Assembly: GCA_022819945.1 (NCBI GenBank)
Contig: JAJEGI010000177.1
Location: forward strand, 1-40,787
DNA: 40,787 bases
Reading direction: 5' to 3'
DNA from: Candidatus Poribacteria bacterium
Lineage (GTDB): Bacteria; Poribacteria; WGA-4E; WGA-3G
In this document: positions 32,082 to 40,361 of the stretch, in pieces
Position numbering within the stretch: the first letter of the stretch is position 1
Layout of the letters: every line of letters starts with the position of its first letter
Made by a program: the position numbers and the translations under genes
The notes under the pieces: generated by a model
Databases searched by the model: none
Seen by the model: only the letters and a program-made list of their open reading frames with translations
What the model was told of the DNA's origin: nothing

Positions 32082-33545
32082 TCAATCAACAATGATTTCC
32101 GGACGACCTTCGAGCATCCATTCGGTATGGAACACCGTCGGTTCACCGTCTTTTCCGAGAATCGTGTTCCCCTCTGCATCGAGTTTATGATAGGTGTGTG
32201 CGCCGAAGTAGTCGCGCATCGCTTGGATGAGGTTCGCGGAAAGTCTGCCGCTGCGGTAGCTATCGAAATAGGCTAAAGCCGAACTGAATGCCGGGATCGG
32301 GACACCAAGTTGTGTAGCAGTGCCGATGACATTCCGCCAGTTCGGTTGTGCCGCTTCAATCACGCCTCGGAAATAGGAGTCAAGTAACAAGTTTGGGAGT
32401 TCAGGATTTCGCTCAAACGCCTCTGCAATCCGATGTAGGAATTTCGCGCGAATGATACACCCACCCCGCCAACCGAGACTGATTTGACCGAGGTCCAAAT
32501 TCCACTCAAATTCTTCACTTGCTTCCCGCATTAGCGCGAAACCTTGGGCATAAGAGCAAATTTTCGCGGCGTAAAGTGCGTCGTGAATCGCCTTCAACGC
32601 TTCATCTCGGTCACCTTGGAATGTGCCGACAGGTCCTTGGATAACCTCTTCCGCTGCAACCCGTTCGCTTTTGACAGCGGAGATACACCGCGCAAAAACC
32701 GCCTCCGCGATCGTCGGCGCGGAGATACCGAGATCCAACGCGGAGATGCTCGTCCATTTGCCTGTGCCTTTCTGCCCCGCTTGATCCAACACGACATCAA
32801 CGAAAGACGTACCGCTGCTATCGAGTTGTGTGAAAATGTCAGCCGTGATTTCGATGAGATAAGAATTCAGTTCGCCACTATTCCATTCGCTAAAGACCTC
32901 ATGCATTTCGTCCGAGTTCATACCCAAGACGCTTTTCATCAGCGAATAGGCTTCGCAGATCAGCTGCATGTCGCCGTATTCGATGCCGTTATGCACCATC
33001 TTGACGTAATGCCCCGCACCATCGGATCCGATGTAAGAACAGCACGGTGTACCCTCCACCTGCGCCGCAATTTTCGTAAAGATCGGTTCCACGAGTGCAT
33101 AAGCCTCAGCTGAACCGCCCGGCATCATCGCCGGTCCCTTGAGCGCGCCTTCTTCACCGCCGGAGATACCCGTGCCGATAAACAAAATATCCTGTTCGGC
33201 TAACGTCGCATGTCGGCGAACTGTATCATTGAAGTTAGAGTTTCCGCCGTCGATAATCAAATCGCCTTTTGAGAGGTGCGGAACAAGTAATTCAATAAAC
33301 GCATCAACGGGTTCGCCTGCTTTCACCATCAAGATAATTTTGCGGGGACTGTCGAGTTTCTCAATCAGTTCAGGTATAGAATGTGTACCAGTGATATTTT
33401 TGCCGTTTGCTGCACCTGCAATGAAATTGTCAACGCGTGAGACGGTCCGGTTGAAGACCGCCACCTCAAAGCCTTTGCTTTCCATATTCAGTGCAAGGTT
33501 TTCCCCCATCACTGCTAATCCGATAAGTCCAATATCTGCCGCCAA
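32082..33545 (-). CDS. gnd: 6-phosphogluconate dehydrogenase, decarboxylating
   Basis: 487 residues, close to the usual length. It oxidises 6-phosphogluconate to ribulose 5-phosphate and CO2 with NADP, in the pentose phosphate pathway. The N-terminus IGLIGLAVMGENLALNMESKGF is the dinucleotide motif. IDGGNSNFNDT and GTGISGGEEGALKGPAMMPGG bind substrate; the catalytic region is YVKMVHNGIEYGDMQLICEAY. The C-terminus includes RGGCIIRAKFL and the histidine-containing tail typical of the dimeric enzyme. The start is TTG 33545, supported by AGGAGG eight bases upstream; no ATG fits. A good promoter lies directly upstream, divergent from the ABC transporter pair. Confidence 0.96.
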   Translation of the reverse strand: MAADIGLIGLAVMGENLALNMESKGFEVAVFNRTVSRVDNFIAGAANGKNITGTHSIPELIEKLDSPRKIILMVKAGEPVDAFIELLVPHLSKGDLIIDGGNSNFNDTVRRHATLAEQDILFIGTGISGGEEGALKGPAMMPGGSAEAYALVEPIFTKIAAQVEGTPCCSYIGSDGAGHYVKMVHNGIEYGDMQLICEAYSLMKSVLGMNSDEMHEVFSEWNSGELNSYLIEITADIFTQLDSSGTSFVDVVLDQAGQKGTGKWTSISALDLGISAPTIAEAVFARCISAVKSERVAAEEVIQGPVGTFQGDRDEALKAIHDALYAAKICSYAQGFALMREASEEFEWNLDLGQISLGWRGGCIIRAKFLHRIAEAFERNPELPNLLLDSYFRGVIEAAQPNWRNVIGTATQLGVPIPAFSSALAYFDSYRSGRLSANLIQAMRDYFGAHTYHKLDAEGNTILGKDGEPTVFHTEWMLEGRPEIIVD

Positions 33546-33580
33546 ATCTGTTTCCTCCTATAGTAGCGTCTGTTTTGCAT

Positions 33581-33610
33581 ATCATACACTGCAGGAGAAA
33601 GTGCTGTCAA
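33581..33610 (-). promoter_or_regulatory. gnd promoter
   Basis: Minus strand: perfect -35 TTGACA (33605-33610), 18-base spacer, -10 TATGAT (33581-33586). Start near 33575, about 30 bases before the TTG start codon. Confidence 0.75.
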
Positions 33611-33734
33611 TATATTTTTTCCGAAAAGCATTCGGGGGTCGGCTATCCGAAAACTTGATTAAACACATATCCAACATTTTCGTCAAAATTAAAAATAATC
33701 GCGCACGGCTCACCTGCCGGAAAGGAGTCCCACC

Positions 33735-35522
33735 ATTCGCAGTCTACTCGGTCTCAAGAAGTATGTCATTCGGTATCGGTACGCCATCATATTGAGTTTC
33801 TGCCTCGTGATTGTGACGAATATCCTTCTCTTGATTAGCCCAGAAATCCTTAAGACGGTTGTTGATGAGTTAGGACTCGCTTGGAAAAGTGCTTATGATG
33901 AGACTTATGTGGGGCCAACCTTTACGATCTCACCGGAACGCATCCTCTTTTTCGCGCTGCTCCTCTTTGGTGTTGCGCTCGCCGCTGGGATCCTACGCTT
34001 CATCCAACGGCGTACCATCCAAGGTGTCGCGCGGCAGATGGAGTTCCACCTCCGTGCCGATTTCTTTCTGCATCTCCAAAAACTCTCTGCTGCGTATTAC
34101 GATAACGTCCGTACCGGCGACCTGATGACGCGCGCAACCAGCGATCTCAACGCCATCAGAATGGTGCTGAGCAGTGCTGTCATGTATACAGCAGACGCAA
34201 TCGTATTTTTCGGACTCGCACTCACCATTATGCTGCGTATTGATGCCGGCTTGACGCTTGTCACACTGCTGCCCTATCCAGTACTCGCACTCCTGATTCG
34301 CTTTCTTGGAAAACGGTTGCATGTACGTTATGAGCGAATCCAAGAAGCGTTCTCAACGTTGAACACCAAAGTGCAGGAGAATTTGTCCGGGGTCCGCGTA
34401 GTAAAAGCCTACACACTGGAAGCAAGCGAAATCGAACACTTCCAAGAATTGAACCGAGAGTTTGTTCACCGTAACCACCAACAGATCCGACTGATGACTT
34501 TCTTTTTCCCAATCTTCCGCTGTTTACCAGGGATCAGTATTGTCGTCCTGCTTTGGATGGGGGGGCTCCGGGTCATCAACGAAGAAATGACGCTCGGCGA
34601 TTTCGTCGCGTTCCACGCCTATCTCATGATGCTCATCCGTCCGATGATTACCCTCGGCTTCATCGTCAACACCTTTGAACGCGGCGCAGCGTCTATGGGA
34701 CGCCTCCAAGCGATTCTTAATGAGAAGCCTGAAATCTTCGATGGCGAGCAGGTGAAATGGGGGATCAAAGATATTGAAGGTGAGATCGAATTTAGAAATC
34801 TCAATTTTGCCTACCCCGATGGAACCCCAGTACTGAAGGACATCAACCTTAAAGTCGAACGGGGGACGACCCTCGCAATTGTTGGCGGGACGGGCTCCGG
34901 GAAATCCACGCTCGTCAACCTGATTCCGCGCATCCGTCAAGCCGAACGCGGCACCGTCTTTGTAGACGGTGTAGATATTCAGGATATACCCCTAAACGTC
35001 CTGCGTTCCAATATCGGGGTTGTAGAGCAGGAGCCGTTCCTTTTCTCTGACTATTTACGAAATAATATCGCCTACGGCCTTGAAACACCAGAAGAGGAAC
35101 AGATAAAAGATGCAGCGCACACCGCGGATCTCCTTGAACAGATTGAGGAGTTCCCCGACGGGTTAGAAACCTTCCTCGGTGAACGTGGGATGACAATTTC
35201 AGGCGGACAACGCCAACGAACCGCGCTTGCACGCGCGATTATCATTAAACCGAAAATCCTGATCCTTGACGACGCATTCGCAAATGTGGATACCCAAACA
35301 GAAGACACGATTCTCAGTCGGCTCACCGAAATTATGAAGGACCGCACCACAATCCTCATTTCACACCGTATCTCTACTGTCAAGGATGCCGATCACATCG
35401 TTGTCCTTGACGAGGGTAGCATTGTTGAAACAGGCACACACGAACAACTCCTCGAACAGAAGGGGATTTACGCTAATATCTACGAAACACAACTTTTGCA
35501 AGAGGAACTTGAGAAACTCTAA
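33735..35522 (+). CDS. Heterodimeric ABC exporter subunit A (ATPase/permease)
   Basis: ABC exporter half-transporter: six membrane helices and a nucleotide-binding domain. Walker A is GGTGSGKS (residues ~384-391) and the signature TISGGQRQR is intact. After Walker B the catalytic glutamate is replaced by Asp (ILILDDAFANVD, D512-D513). I propose ATT at 33735 as start: AGGAG is seven bases before it, giving RSLLGLKKYVIRYRYAIILSF and completing the first helix. The only standard start, TTG 33792, cuts into that helix and lacks a ribosome-binding site. The partner gene follows 15 bases later. Substrate is unknown (multidrug or lipid-like); the BmrCD/TM287-288 type fits. Confidence 0.9.
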   Translation: MRSLLGLKKYVIRYRYAIILSFCLVIVTNILLLISPEILKTVVDELGLAWKSAYDETYVGPTFTISPERILFFALLLFGVALAAGILRFIQRRTIQGVARQMEFHLRADFFLHLQKLSAAYYDNVRTGDLMTRATSDLNAIRMVLSSAVMYTADAIVFFGLALTIMLRIDAGLTLVTLLPYPVLALLIRFLGKRLHVRYERIQEAFSTLNTKVQENLSGVRVVKAYTLEASEIEHFQELNREFVHRNHQQIRLMTFFFPIFRCLPGISIVVLLWMGGLRVINEEMTLGDFVAFHAYLMMLIRPMITLGFIVNTFERGAASMGRLQAILNEKPEIFDGEQVKWGIKDIEGEIEFRNLNFAYPDGTPVLKDINLKVERGTTLAIVGGTGSGKSTLVNLIPRIRQAERGTVFVDGVDIQDIPLNVLRSNIGVVEQEPFLFSDYLRNNIAYGLETPEEEQIKDAAHTADLLEQIEEFPDGLETFLGERGMTISGGQRQRTALARAIIIKPKILILDDAFANVDTQTEDTILSRLTEIMKDRTTILISHRISTVKDADHIVVLDEGSIVETGTHEQLLEQKGIYANIYETQLLQEELEKL

Positions 35523-35537
35523 AGGAGGAACCCACCT

Positions 35538-37349
35538 GTGTTTGGCATGGGAAGCGACCTATACGAATATAGCGATGAAGAACAAGACCTCGGAAAAGTT
35601 TATGACCGAGTGTTAATGCGGCGACTCCTTTCATACCTCAAACCCTACAAACTCCAGCTGCTCATCATCGGATGTCTCATGATCGGGAATACACTCTCGC
35701 AACTGGCAGGACCGTTTCTGATGCAGCTCGCTATTGACGACTATATTACCCCCGGGATACCAGAAGGATTAAGCACAATCGCGATGCTTTACGTGTTCGC
35801 ATTGATTAGCATGTTCGTGTTTGGGTACTCTGAAGAGTATCGCACACAGATGATTGGGCAACATGTAATGCACGATCTCCGTCAGGCACTTTTTTCGCAC
35901 CTACAACGCTTGGACGTACAGTTCTTTGATAAAAATCCGGTCGGTAGATTGATGACCCGCGTGATGGGAGATGTTCAAGTCCTCAACGAACTCTTTGCCT
36001 CCGGGGTGATTACGATCTTCGCGAATCTGCTCCGTATCTGTGGAATTGTCATAGTGATGCTTCTCTATAATTGGAAACTCGCACTCGTGACGTTCACAGT
36101 CATCCCTATCATCTTCGGCGCAACGCTCGTCTACCAGATCTATTCGCGTCGCGCCTTCCGAGAACAGCGTAAGCAGCTTGCACGCATCAACGCCTTTTTA
36201 CAAGAAAACATCGTCGGTATGACAACGATGAAACTGTTCGCACAAGAACGACGAAGCCACCTCCGCTTCAACGAGCGCAATCGGCGATACCTCGCCGCTA
36301 ACCTGAAGAGCATCTTCTATTTTTCGATCTTTCACCCGCTGATAGAGGTAGCAGCATCACTCGCAACAGCTGTGATTATCTGGTACGGCGGCGGACAAAT
36401 CATACAAAATGAACTGACCTTTGGCGGACTGGTGATGTTCATGGGCTACGCGCAACAGTTCTTCTGGCCCATCCGCGAACTCAGCGAAAAGTATACCATC
36501 TTCCAAAACGCAATGGCATCTTCCGAACGCATTTTCCAACTCCTTGATACACAACCGACAATCATTTCTGCTGTTCCTAAGAAGGGGACCAAGGGGCTAA
36601 AAGGCGAGATTGAATTCAAAAACGTCTGGTTCGCCTATAACGATGATGACTATGTGCTACAGGATGTCTCGTTCAAGGTGAAACCCGGGGAAAAGGTCGC
36701 ACTCGTAGGACATACGGGGGCAGGAAAAACCTCTATCATCAACCTACTCTGCCGGTTCTACGAGATTAACAAAGGGCAAATCCTGATTGACGGTATTGAC
36801 ATCCGAGAGATGAACGTGGAGGATCTGCGCAGTGCAATCAGCATTGTGCAACAGAATATCTTCCTCTTTTCGGAGTCAATTGAGCGGAATATTACGCTGG
36901 GGGATCCGTCAATCTCACCAGAGCAGGTGGCGAGTGCTTCAAAGAATGTACATTTAGACAGGTTCGTGCAGAAGATGCCTGATCTCTACGGCACAGAGAT
37001 TAAAGAAGATGGTGCCGGGCTATCCGTCGGACAGAAACAGTTGGTCGCCTTTGCACGTGCGTTAGCTTCCGATCCGAATATCCTCATCCTCGACGAAGCA
37101 ACCTCAAGTGTTGACACCGAAACCGAAATCTTGATTGAAGACGCACTCAAGCGTTTGATGGCAGACCGGACATCCGTTGTCATTGCACACCGACTCTCAA
37201 CGATCCAAAACGCCGATAAAATTATCGTGATGCATCGCGGCGAAATTCGAGAAACCGGCACACACAACGAGTTGTTACAGCAGGGGGGCATCTATTATCG
37301 GTTGTATCAATTGCAATATAAGGGACAGGAGACAAAGAAGAGTTTGTAA
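35538..37349 (+). CDS. Heterodimeric ABC exporter subunit B (ATPase/permease)
   Basis: 603-residue half-transporter with six membrane helices and a nucleotide-binding domain. Walker A is GHTGAGKTS and Walker B with catalytic Glu is ILILDEATSSVD, so its own catalytic site is canonical. The signature motif reads LSVGQKQ instead of LSGGQ. Together with the Asp after Walker B in subunit A this places both deviations in one composite ATP site, the hallmark of asymmetric heterodimeric exporters. Start GTG 35538 (MFGMGSDLYEYSDEE), preceded by AAAGGAGG. The gene lies 15 bases after subunit A and ends 15 bases before the convergent DUF6785 gene. Confidence 0.94.
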   Translation: MFGMGSDLYEYSDEEQDLGKVYDRVLMRRLLSYLKPYKLQLLIIGCLMIGNTLSQLAGPFLMQLAIDDYITPGIPEGLSTIAMLYVFALISMFVFGYSEEYRTQMIGQHVMHDLRQALFSHLQRLDVQFFDKNPVGRLMTRVMGDVQVLNELFASGVITIFANLLRICGIVIVMLLYNWKLALVTFTVIPIIFGATLVYQIYSRRAFREQRKQLARINAFLQENIVGMTTMKLFAQERRSHLRFNERNRRYLAANLKSIFYFSIFHPLIEVAASLATAVIIWYGGGQIIQNELTFGGLVMFMGYAQQFFWPIRELSEKYTIFQNAMASSERIFQLLDTQPTIISAVPKKGTKGLKGEIEFKNVWFAYNDDDYVLQDVSFKVKPGEKVALVGHTGAGKTSIINLLCRFYEINKGQILIDGIDIREMNVEDLRSAISIVQQNIFLFSESIERNITLGDPSISPEQVASASKNVHLDRFVQKMPDLYGTEIKEDGAGLSVGQKQLVAFARALASDPNILILDEATSSVDTETEILIEDALKRLMADRTSVVIAHRLSTIQNADKIIVMHRGEIRETGTHNELLQQGGIYYRLYQLQYKGQETKKSL

Positions 37350-37364
37350 GCGTGCTGTAGAACA

Positions 37365-39293
37365 TCAATGCCAGACAATGTAAGTCGGCATTTGCAGCAC
37401 CAACCCGATAAGACTCCAAACACATCCAAGCGTATAATCCCCTAAGATTAACCCCAAAAAGAACGGCACGGCTTGCCGATAGAGTTTCACGCCGCCGAGT
37501 TTTAGCACAATCGCTTTCGCTAACCAACTCAGGAATATCGGAAACCACAAGCCACCCATCCCCGTCCCGCTCACGAGCACATAACCACCCGGATGTAGGG
37601 GCCACCACAGAAACCGGATCTTCATAATCATCAGGAAGATCGTGAACAGGAAACTGCTGCCGATAACGCCGAGTTCCGGTCCGCTCGTCTCCCGCGGACT
37701 GACAAGCCATGTTTGCAGACGGTTGAACGTCTCCCATCCCATATAGACGATCCACCCGCGTGCCTTGCTCCCAGCGCCCATGTCATAGAGGACGTGCAGA
37801 TACGCCCAGAACGTTATCAGGATACCGAACACAATGGCTAAGATCATCCCGATGAGCAGTTGTCGATACCCAATGCGACTTCGTTCTGCCAAGCGAAACG
37901 CTTCTAATTCACTTGGTGTCGGATGTGCGCGAAAACAGCGGACAAACGGATAGAGGAACGTTAACCCCGTTAGGTTAGCCGCCCCGAGACGGCGTGTGCC
38001 GAGTGCAAGCACCATCGTCCGCCCCGGATCGACAAAGATGAGTTGGTGCAACGGCGGTCCGATTTCGGCACGGATACGCGTGATCCCGATAACTAAGGGG
38101 AAATAGAATACAAAGAAAAGTCCGATTGCCCAAAACGTCATCCCCATCTGAAAACAGAAAAAGAACAGGAACAGCATCCCAACAGCGAATAACCCCGCCG
38201 CAGTCCGATAGCGCATCGGTTCACGGGAATCGTCGGGCGCGGCTTCACCTCGGCGTTGGGCAATACCGAAGACCTTCCGAATGATACGTCCGTAGTGTTT
38301 CCGTCCCATCCATAACGGAATACACCCAAACGCAATCCACGCACCTGTCTGCTGTTCGAGATGATAGATATTCCGCGCCCCGAACGCGTCCGTTACAATC
38401 AATTGGATACGACTGATGAGCCAGAAAAACCAGCACGAGAACGAGAGATCCAGCGGTGTGAAGAACATCAACCCGATGCTAAACGGATAGAAGGAGATAT
38501 GGATCGGCCCCATTGCACTCCACGGCCTTGAGCTGAATTGTCCAATCGTTTTACCTTTGATCGGCAACGCTGGAATATCGGGGAACAAATAGTTCAAACC
38601 GTTCAGCAACTCTGCGCTCCCAGCGAGTGCAAAGCCGAGCCACATCCACGGCGATGTAAAAAAGCGTTTCGGGTTACTCGTCAATGCCAACGGGAGTTGG
38701 ACGATCGGATAATTCAGCCGTTCATTTTCTGTCCACTGCTTACGGAGAAAAACCGTTACGGCTAACAACGTCAGCCAGAGCGCAATCACAAAACTCGACC
38801 ACGCGAGGACCGGCGGTATCCATGCGTTTAGTGTCGCAGAGGTGTAGAGTGTGGCATCGCCGTTGTAGAACCCGTCTAAGATGCGCGGGCTTTTGACAGC
38901 AATCCACGTCGGGATATGGTGTCCAAAAAGCGGGATCCATTCGTTTTCTGGCGATGCGAATTGGAAGGTGTGCGCAAGGACGGGGATAAGGTACCCCATC
39001 ATCGTGTGTCCGCTGATCGTCGTCAGCATCACGACCATGACGTAGATGGTTTGTAAATCGGCTTGCGACATCGCCAGCCGCGGCAGGAATCTTTGGAGCA
39101 AGAGATTGACCAGCACGAAGACGAGAAGCGTAAAAACGGCATTAAAGAACAGAGAGGCAATCGTTAACTGCGTTGAGTGCCACACCTCTGTCCCCATCAG
39201 ACACCAGTAACTATTAAAGGCAACAAGTGCCAACCCAATCAGCAGAATATGCGGTTTAACGAGGTTAATTTTTTCGTTTCCGTTGGTTTCCAT
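37365..39293 (-). CDS. Polytopic membrane protein, DUF6785-like (paralogue 2)
   Basis: 642 residues, exactly the length of the paralogue at 10574, with about 14 hydrophobic segments (FNSYWCLMGTEVW near the start, LDLSFSCWFFW, ITRIRAEIGPPLHQLIFVDP, FFLGLILGDYTLGCVWSLIG). It keeps the family's key motifs but diverges from paralogue 1 along most of its length. Its last ~137 residues differ at only about a dozen positions from the gene at the window's right edge. ATG 39293 with AGGAGCGGG upstream lies 29 bases inside the 3' end of the 4-phosphopantoate--beta-alanine ligase gene, so the two are translationally coupled. No function is established. Confidence 0.84.
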   Translation of the reverse strand: METNGNEKINLVKPHILLIGLALVAFNSYWCLMGTEVWHSTQLTIASLFFNAVFTLLVFVLVNLLLQRFLPRLAMSQADLQTIYVMVVMLTTISGHTMMGYLIPVLAHTFQFASPENEWIPLFGHHIPTWIAVKSPRILDGFYNGDATLYTSATLNAWIPPVLAWSSFVIALWLTLLAVTVFLRKQWTENERLNYPIVQLPLALTSNPKRFFTSPWMWLGFALAGSAELLNGLNYLFPDIPALPIKGKTIGQFSSRPWSAMGPIHISFYPFSIGLMFFTPLDLSFSCWFFWLISRIQLIVTDAFGARNIYHLEQQTGAWIAFGCIPLWMGRKHYGRIIRKVFGIAQRRGEAAPDDSREPMRYRTAAGLFAVGMLFLFFFCFQMGMTFWAIGLFFVFYFPLVIGITRIRAEIGPPLHQLIFVDPGRTMVLALGTRRLGAANLTGLTFLYPFVRCFRAHPTPSELEAFRLAERSRIGYRQLLIGMILAIVFGILITFWAYLHVLYDMGAGSKARGWIVYMGWETFNRLQTWLVSPRETSGPELGVIGSSFLFTIFLMIMKIRFLWWPLHPGGYVLVSGTGMGGLWFPIFLSWLAKAIVLKLGGVKLYRQAVPFFLGLILGDYTLGCVWSLIGLVLQMPTYIVWH

Positions 39294-40023
39294 TCCCGCT
39301 CCTGCTGATGTGCTTTAGTGCTTTCCGCAACACGGTTTCGTTGCTATAATCCTTGAGCATAGGCATTTCTGTGTCGGGTGCTGAGAGGTTTCGGATCTCC
39401 TCACATAACAGGGGTAAGGCCCGAACGACGTTGTCTACAATCGTGATACTCGCCTGCTGTGCTGTGCGTGACATCGGGTTCAGATCAACGGTCACGACCT
39501 CTTTCCCCATCTTTCGGAGTGCTTCGCACCGGTCGCCGTCCTCAAGCGGCACGAAAACGACATCCGCTTTGAAGATCCCGTCTGGATGCACAAATTTTCG
39601 ATTAGAGTCGATATAGGAGAGTTGCACCTCAGTTGTCGGCATCAGCACATCTGACGCGCCGTGCTTGAGGAGGTACTCTCGGATTTTCTGTTCCCGTCCC
39701 GTCTCCGTATGGAAAATGTTTACCTCAAGTGGGGCGTTCAAGACTTGTCCCAATTCAACGAGCGCGTCCGGTGCCAATGCCGCCACATTCCCGTTGACGG
39801 AAATGACGGGGTGCTCCGCCGATAGAAGCATAACTGCAGCAGCGTGAATCGCCTCAATTGCAAACGGCTGTGTCGCTTCCCCGATAAGGTAGTCAAACGC
39901 CTCCCCGCGTCCATGCGCGATGAGTCCGTGGATAGAGGTAATGCCTTGTTCTACGCCTGCAACAATGGTATCTCTGAGGGTTAGTGAAAGGTATCGGGGA
40001 TGTGTTTTCGGAACGTCGCTCAA
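39265..40023 (-). CDS. 4-phosphopantoate--beta-alanine ligase (archaeal-type phosphopantothenate synthetase)
   Basis: 252 residues. It matches the archaeal PPS family (formerly DUF137): MSDVPKTHPRYLSLTLRD, ITSIHGLIAHGRGEAFDYL, HPVISVNGNVAAL, FVPLEDGDRCEALRKMGKEVVTVDLNPMSRTAQQASITIVDNVVRALP. In Archaea this enzyme joins phosphopantoate with beta-alanine, the alternative to bacterial PanC, and needs pantoate kinase. Such a gene in a bacterium is unusual. The start is TTG 40023, 25 bases from the predicted transcription start; GAGGTG lies upstream. The 3' end overlaps the DUF6785 gene, suggesting a common operon. No other coenzyme A gene is visible here. Confidence 0.88.
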   Translation of the reverse strand: MSDVPKTHPRYLSLTLRDTIVAGVEQGITSIHGLIAHGRGEAFDYLIGEATQPFAIEAIHAAAVMLLSAEHPVISVNGNVAALAPDALVELGQVLNAPLEVNIFHTETGREQKIREYLLKHGASDVLMPTTEVQLSYIDSNRKFVHPDGIFKADVVFVPLEDGDRCEALRKMGKEVVTVDLNPMSRTAQQASITIVDNVVRALPLLCEEIRNLSAPDTEMPMLKDYSNETVLRKALKHISRSGNGNQRKRKN

Positions 40024-40054
40024 TGAAATAGCACCTCAGTCCAAGTTTGCGTCT

Positions 40055-40083
40055 ATTATACAGTGTTTCAGGTAAGTTTGCAA
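40055..40083 (-). promoter_or_regulatory. Promoter for the ligase/DUF6785 operon
   Basis: Minus strand: -35 TTGCAA (40078-40083), 17-base spacer, perfect -10 TATAAT (40055-40060). Start near 40048, giving a leader of about 25 bases. Confidence 0.72.
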
Positions 40084-40117
40084 GGCGAGATGTATCTCAC
40101 TTCAGGACCATTCAATT

Positions 40118-40162
40118 ATCCATTTCTCGATCGAATTTTCACCGCAGACCCGGTGGGGTTTT
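40118..40162. repeat. Degenerate R3-related repeat
   Basis: CCATTTCTCGATCGAATTTT followed by CAGACCCGGTGGGGTTTTT resembles the sequence leading into R3 copy 1 (23961-24005). It lacks the palindromic tail. Confidence 0.5.
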
Positions 40163-40229
40163 TGATAGGGTATTTCTTCACGGTTTTGCGGCGTACCATA
40201 AGCGTCAATTTTAGAAAAAATAACCGCCC

Positions 40230-40263
40230 CCAGGCCCGGTAGGTTCGGTTTCCCAACCGAACC
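40230..40263. repeat. R3 palindromic repeat, copy 2
   Basis: CCAGGCCCGGTA, then GGTTCGGTT and AACCGAACC arms with centre TCCC, matching copy 1 at 23988 with one substitution. It lies in the 340-base gap before the third DUF6785 gene; otherwise this gap holds no gene. Confidence 0.8.
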
Positions 40264-40361
40264 GAGACTGAGACACAAACCTTGTGTGCAACAAAAACGC
40301 TCTTCAGTTCTGTAGGAACGGCATCTGTGTAGAAACTGCTAACCGCTGATGGCTGACTGCT

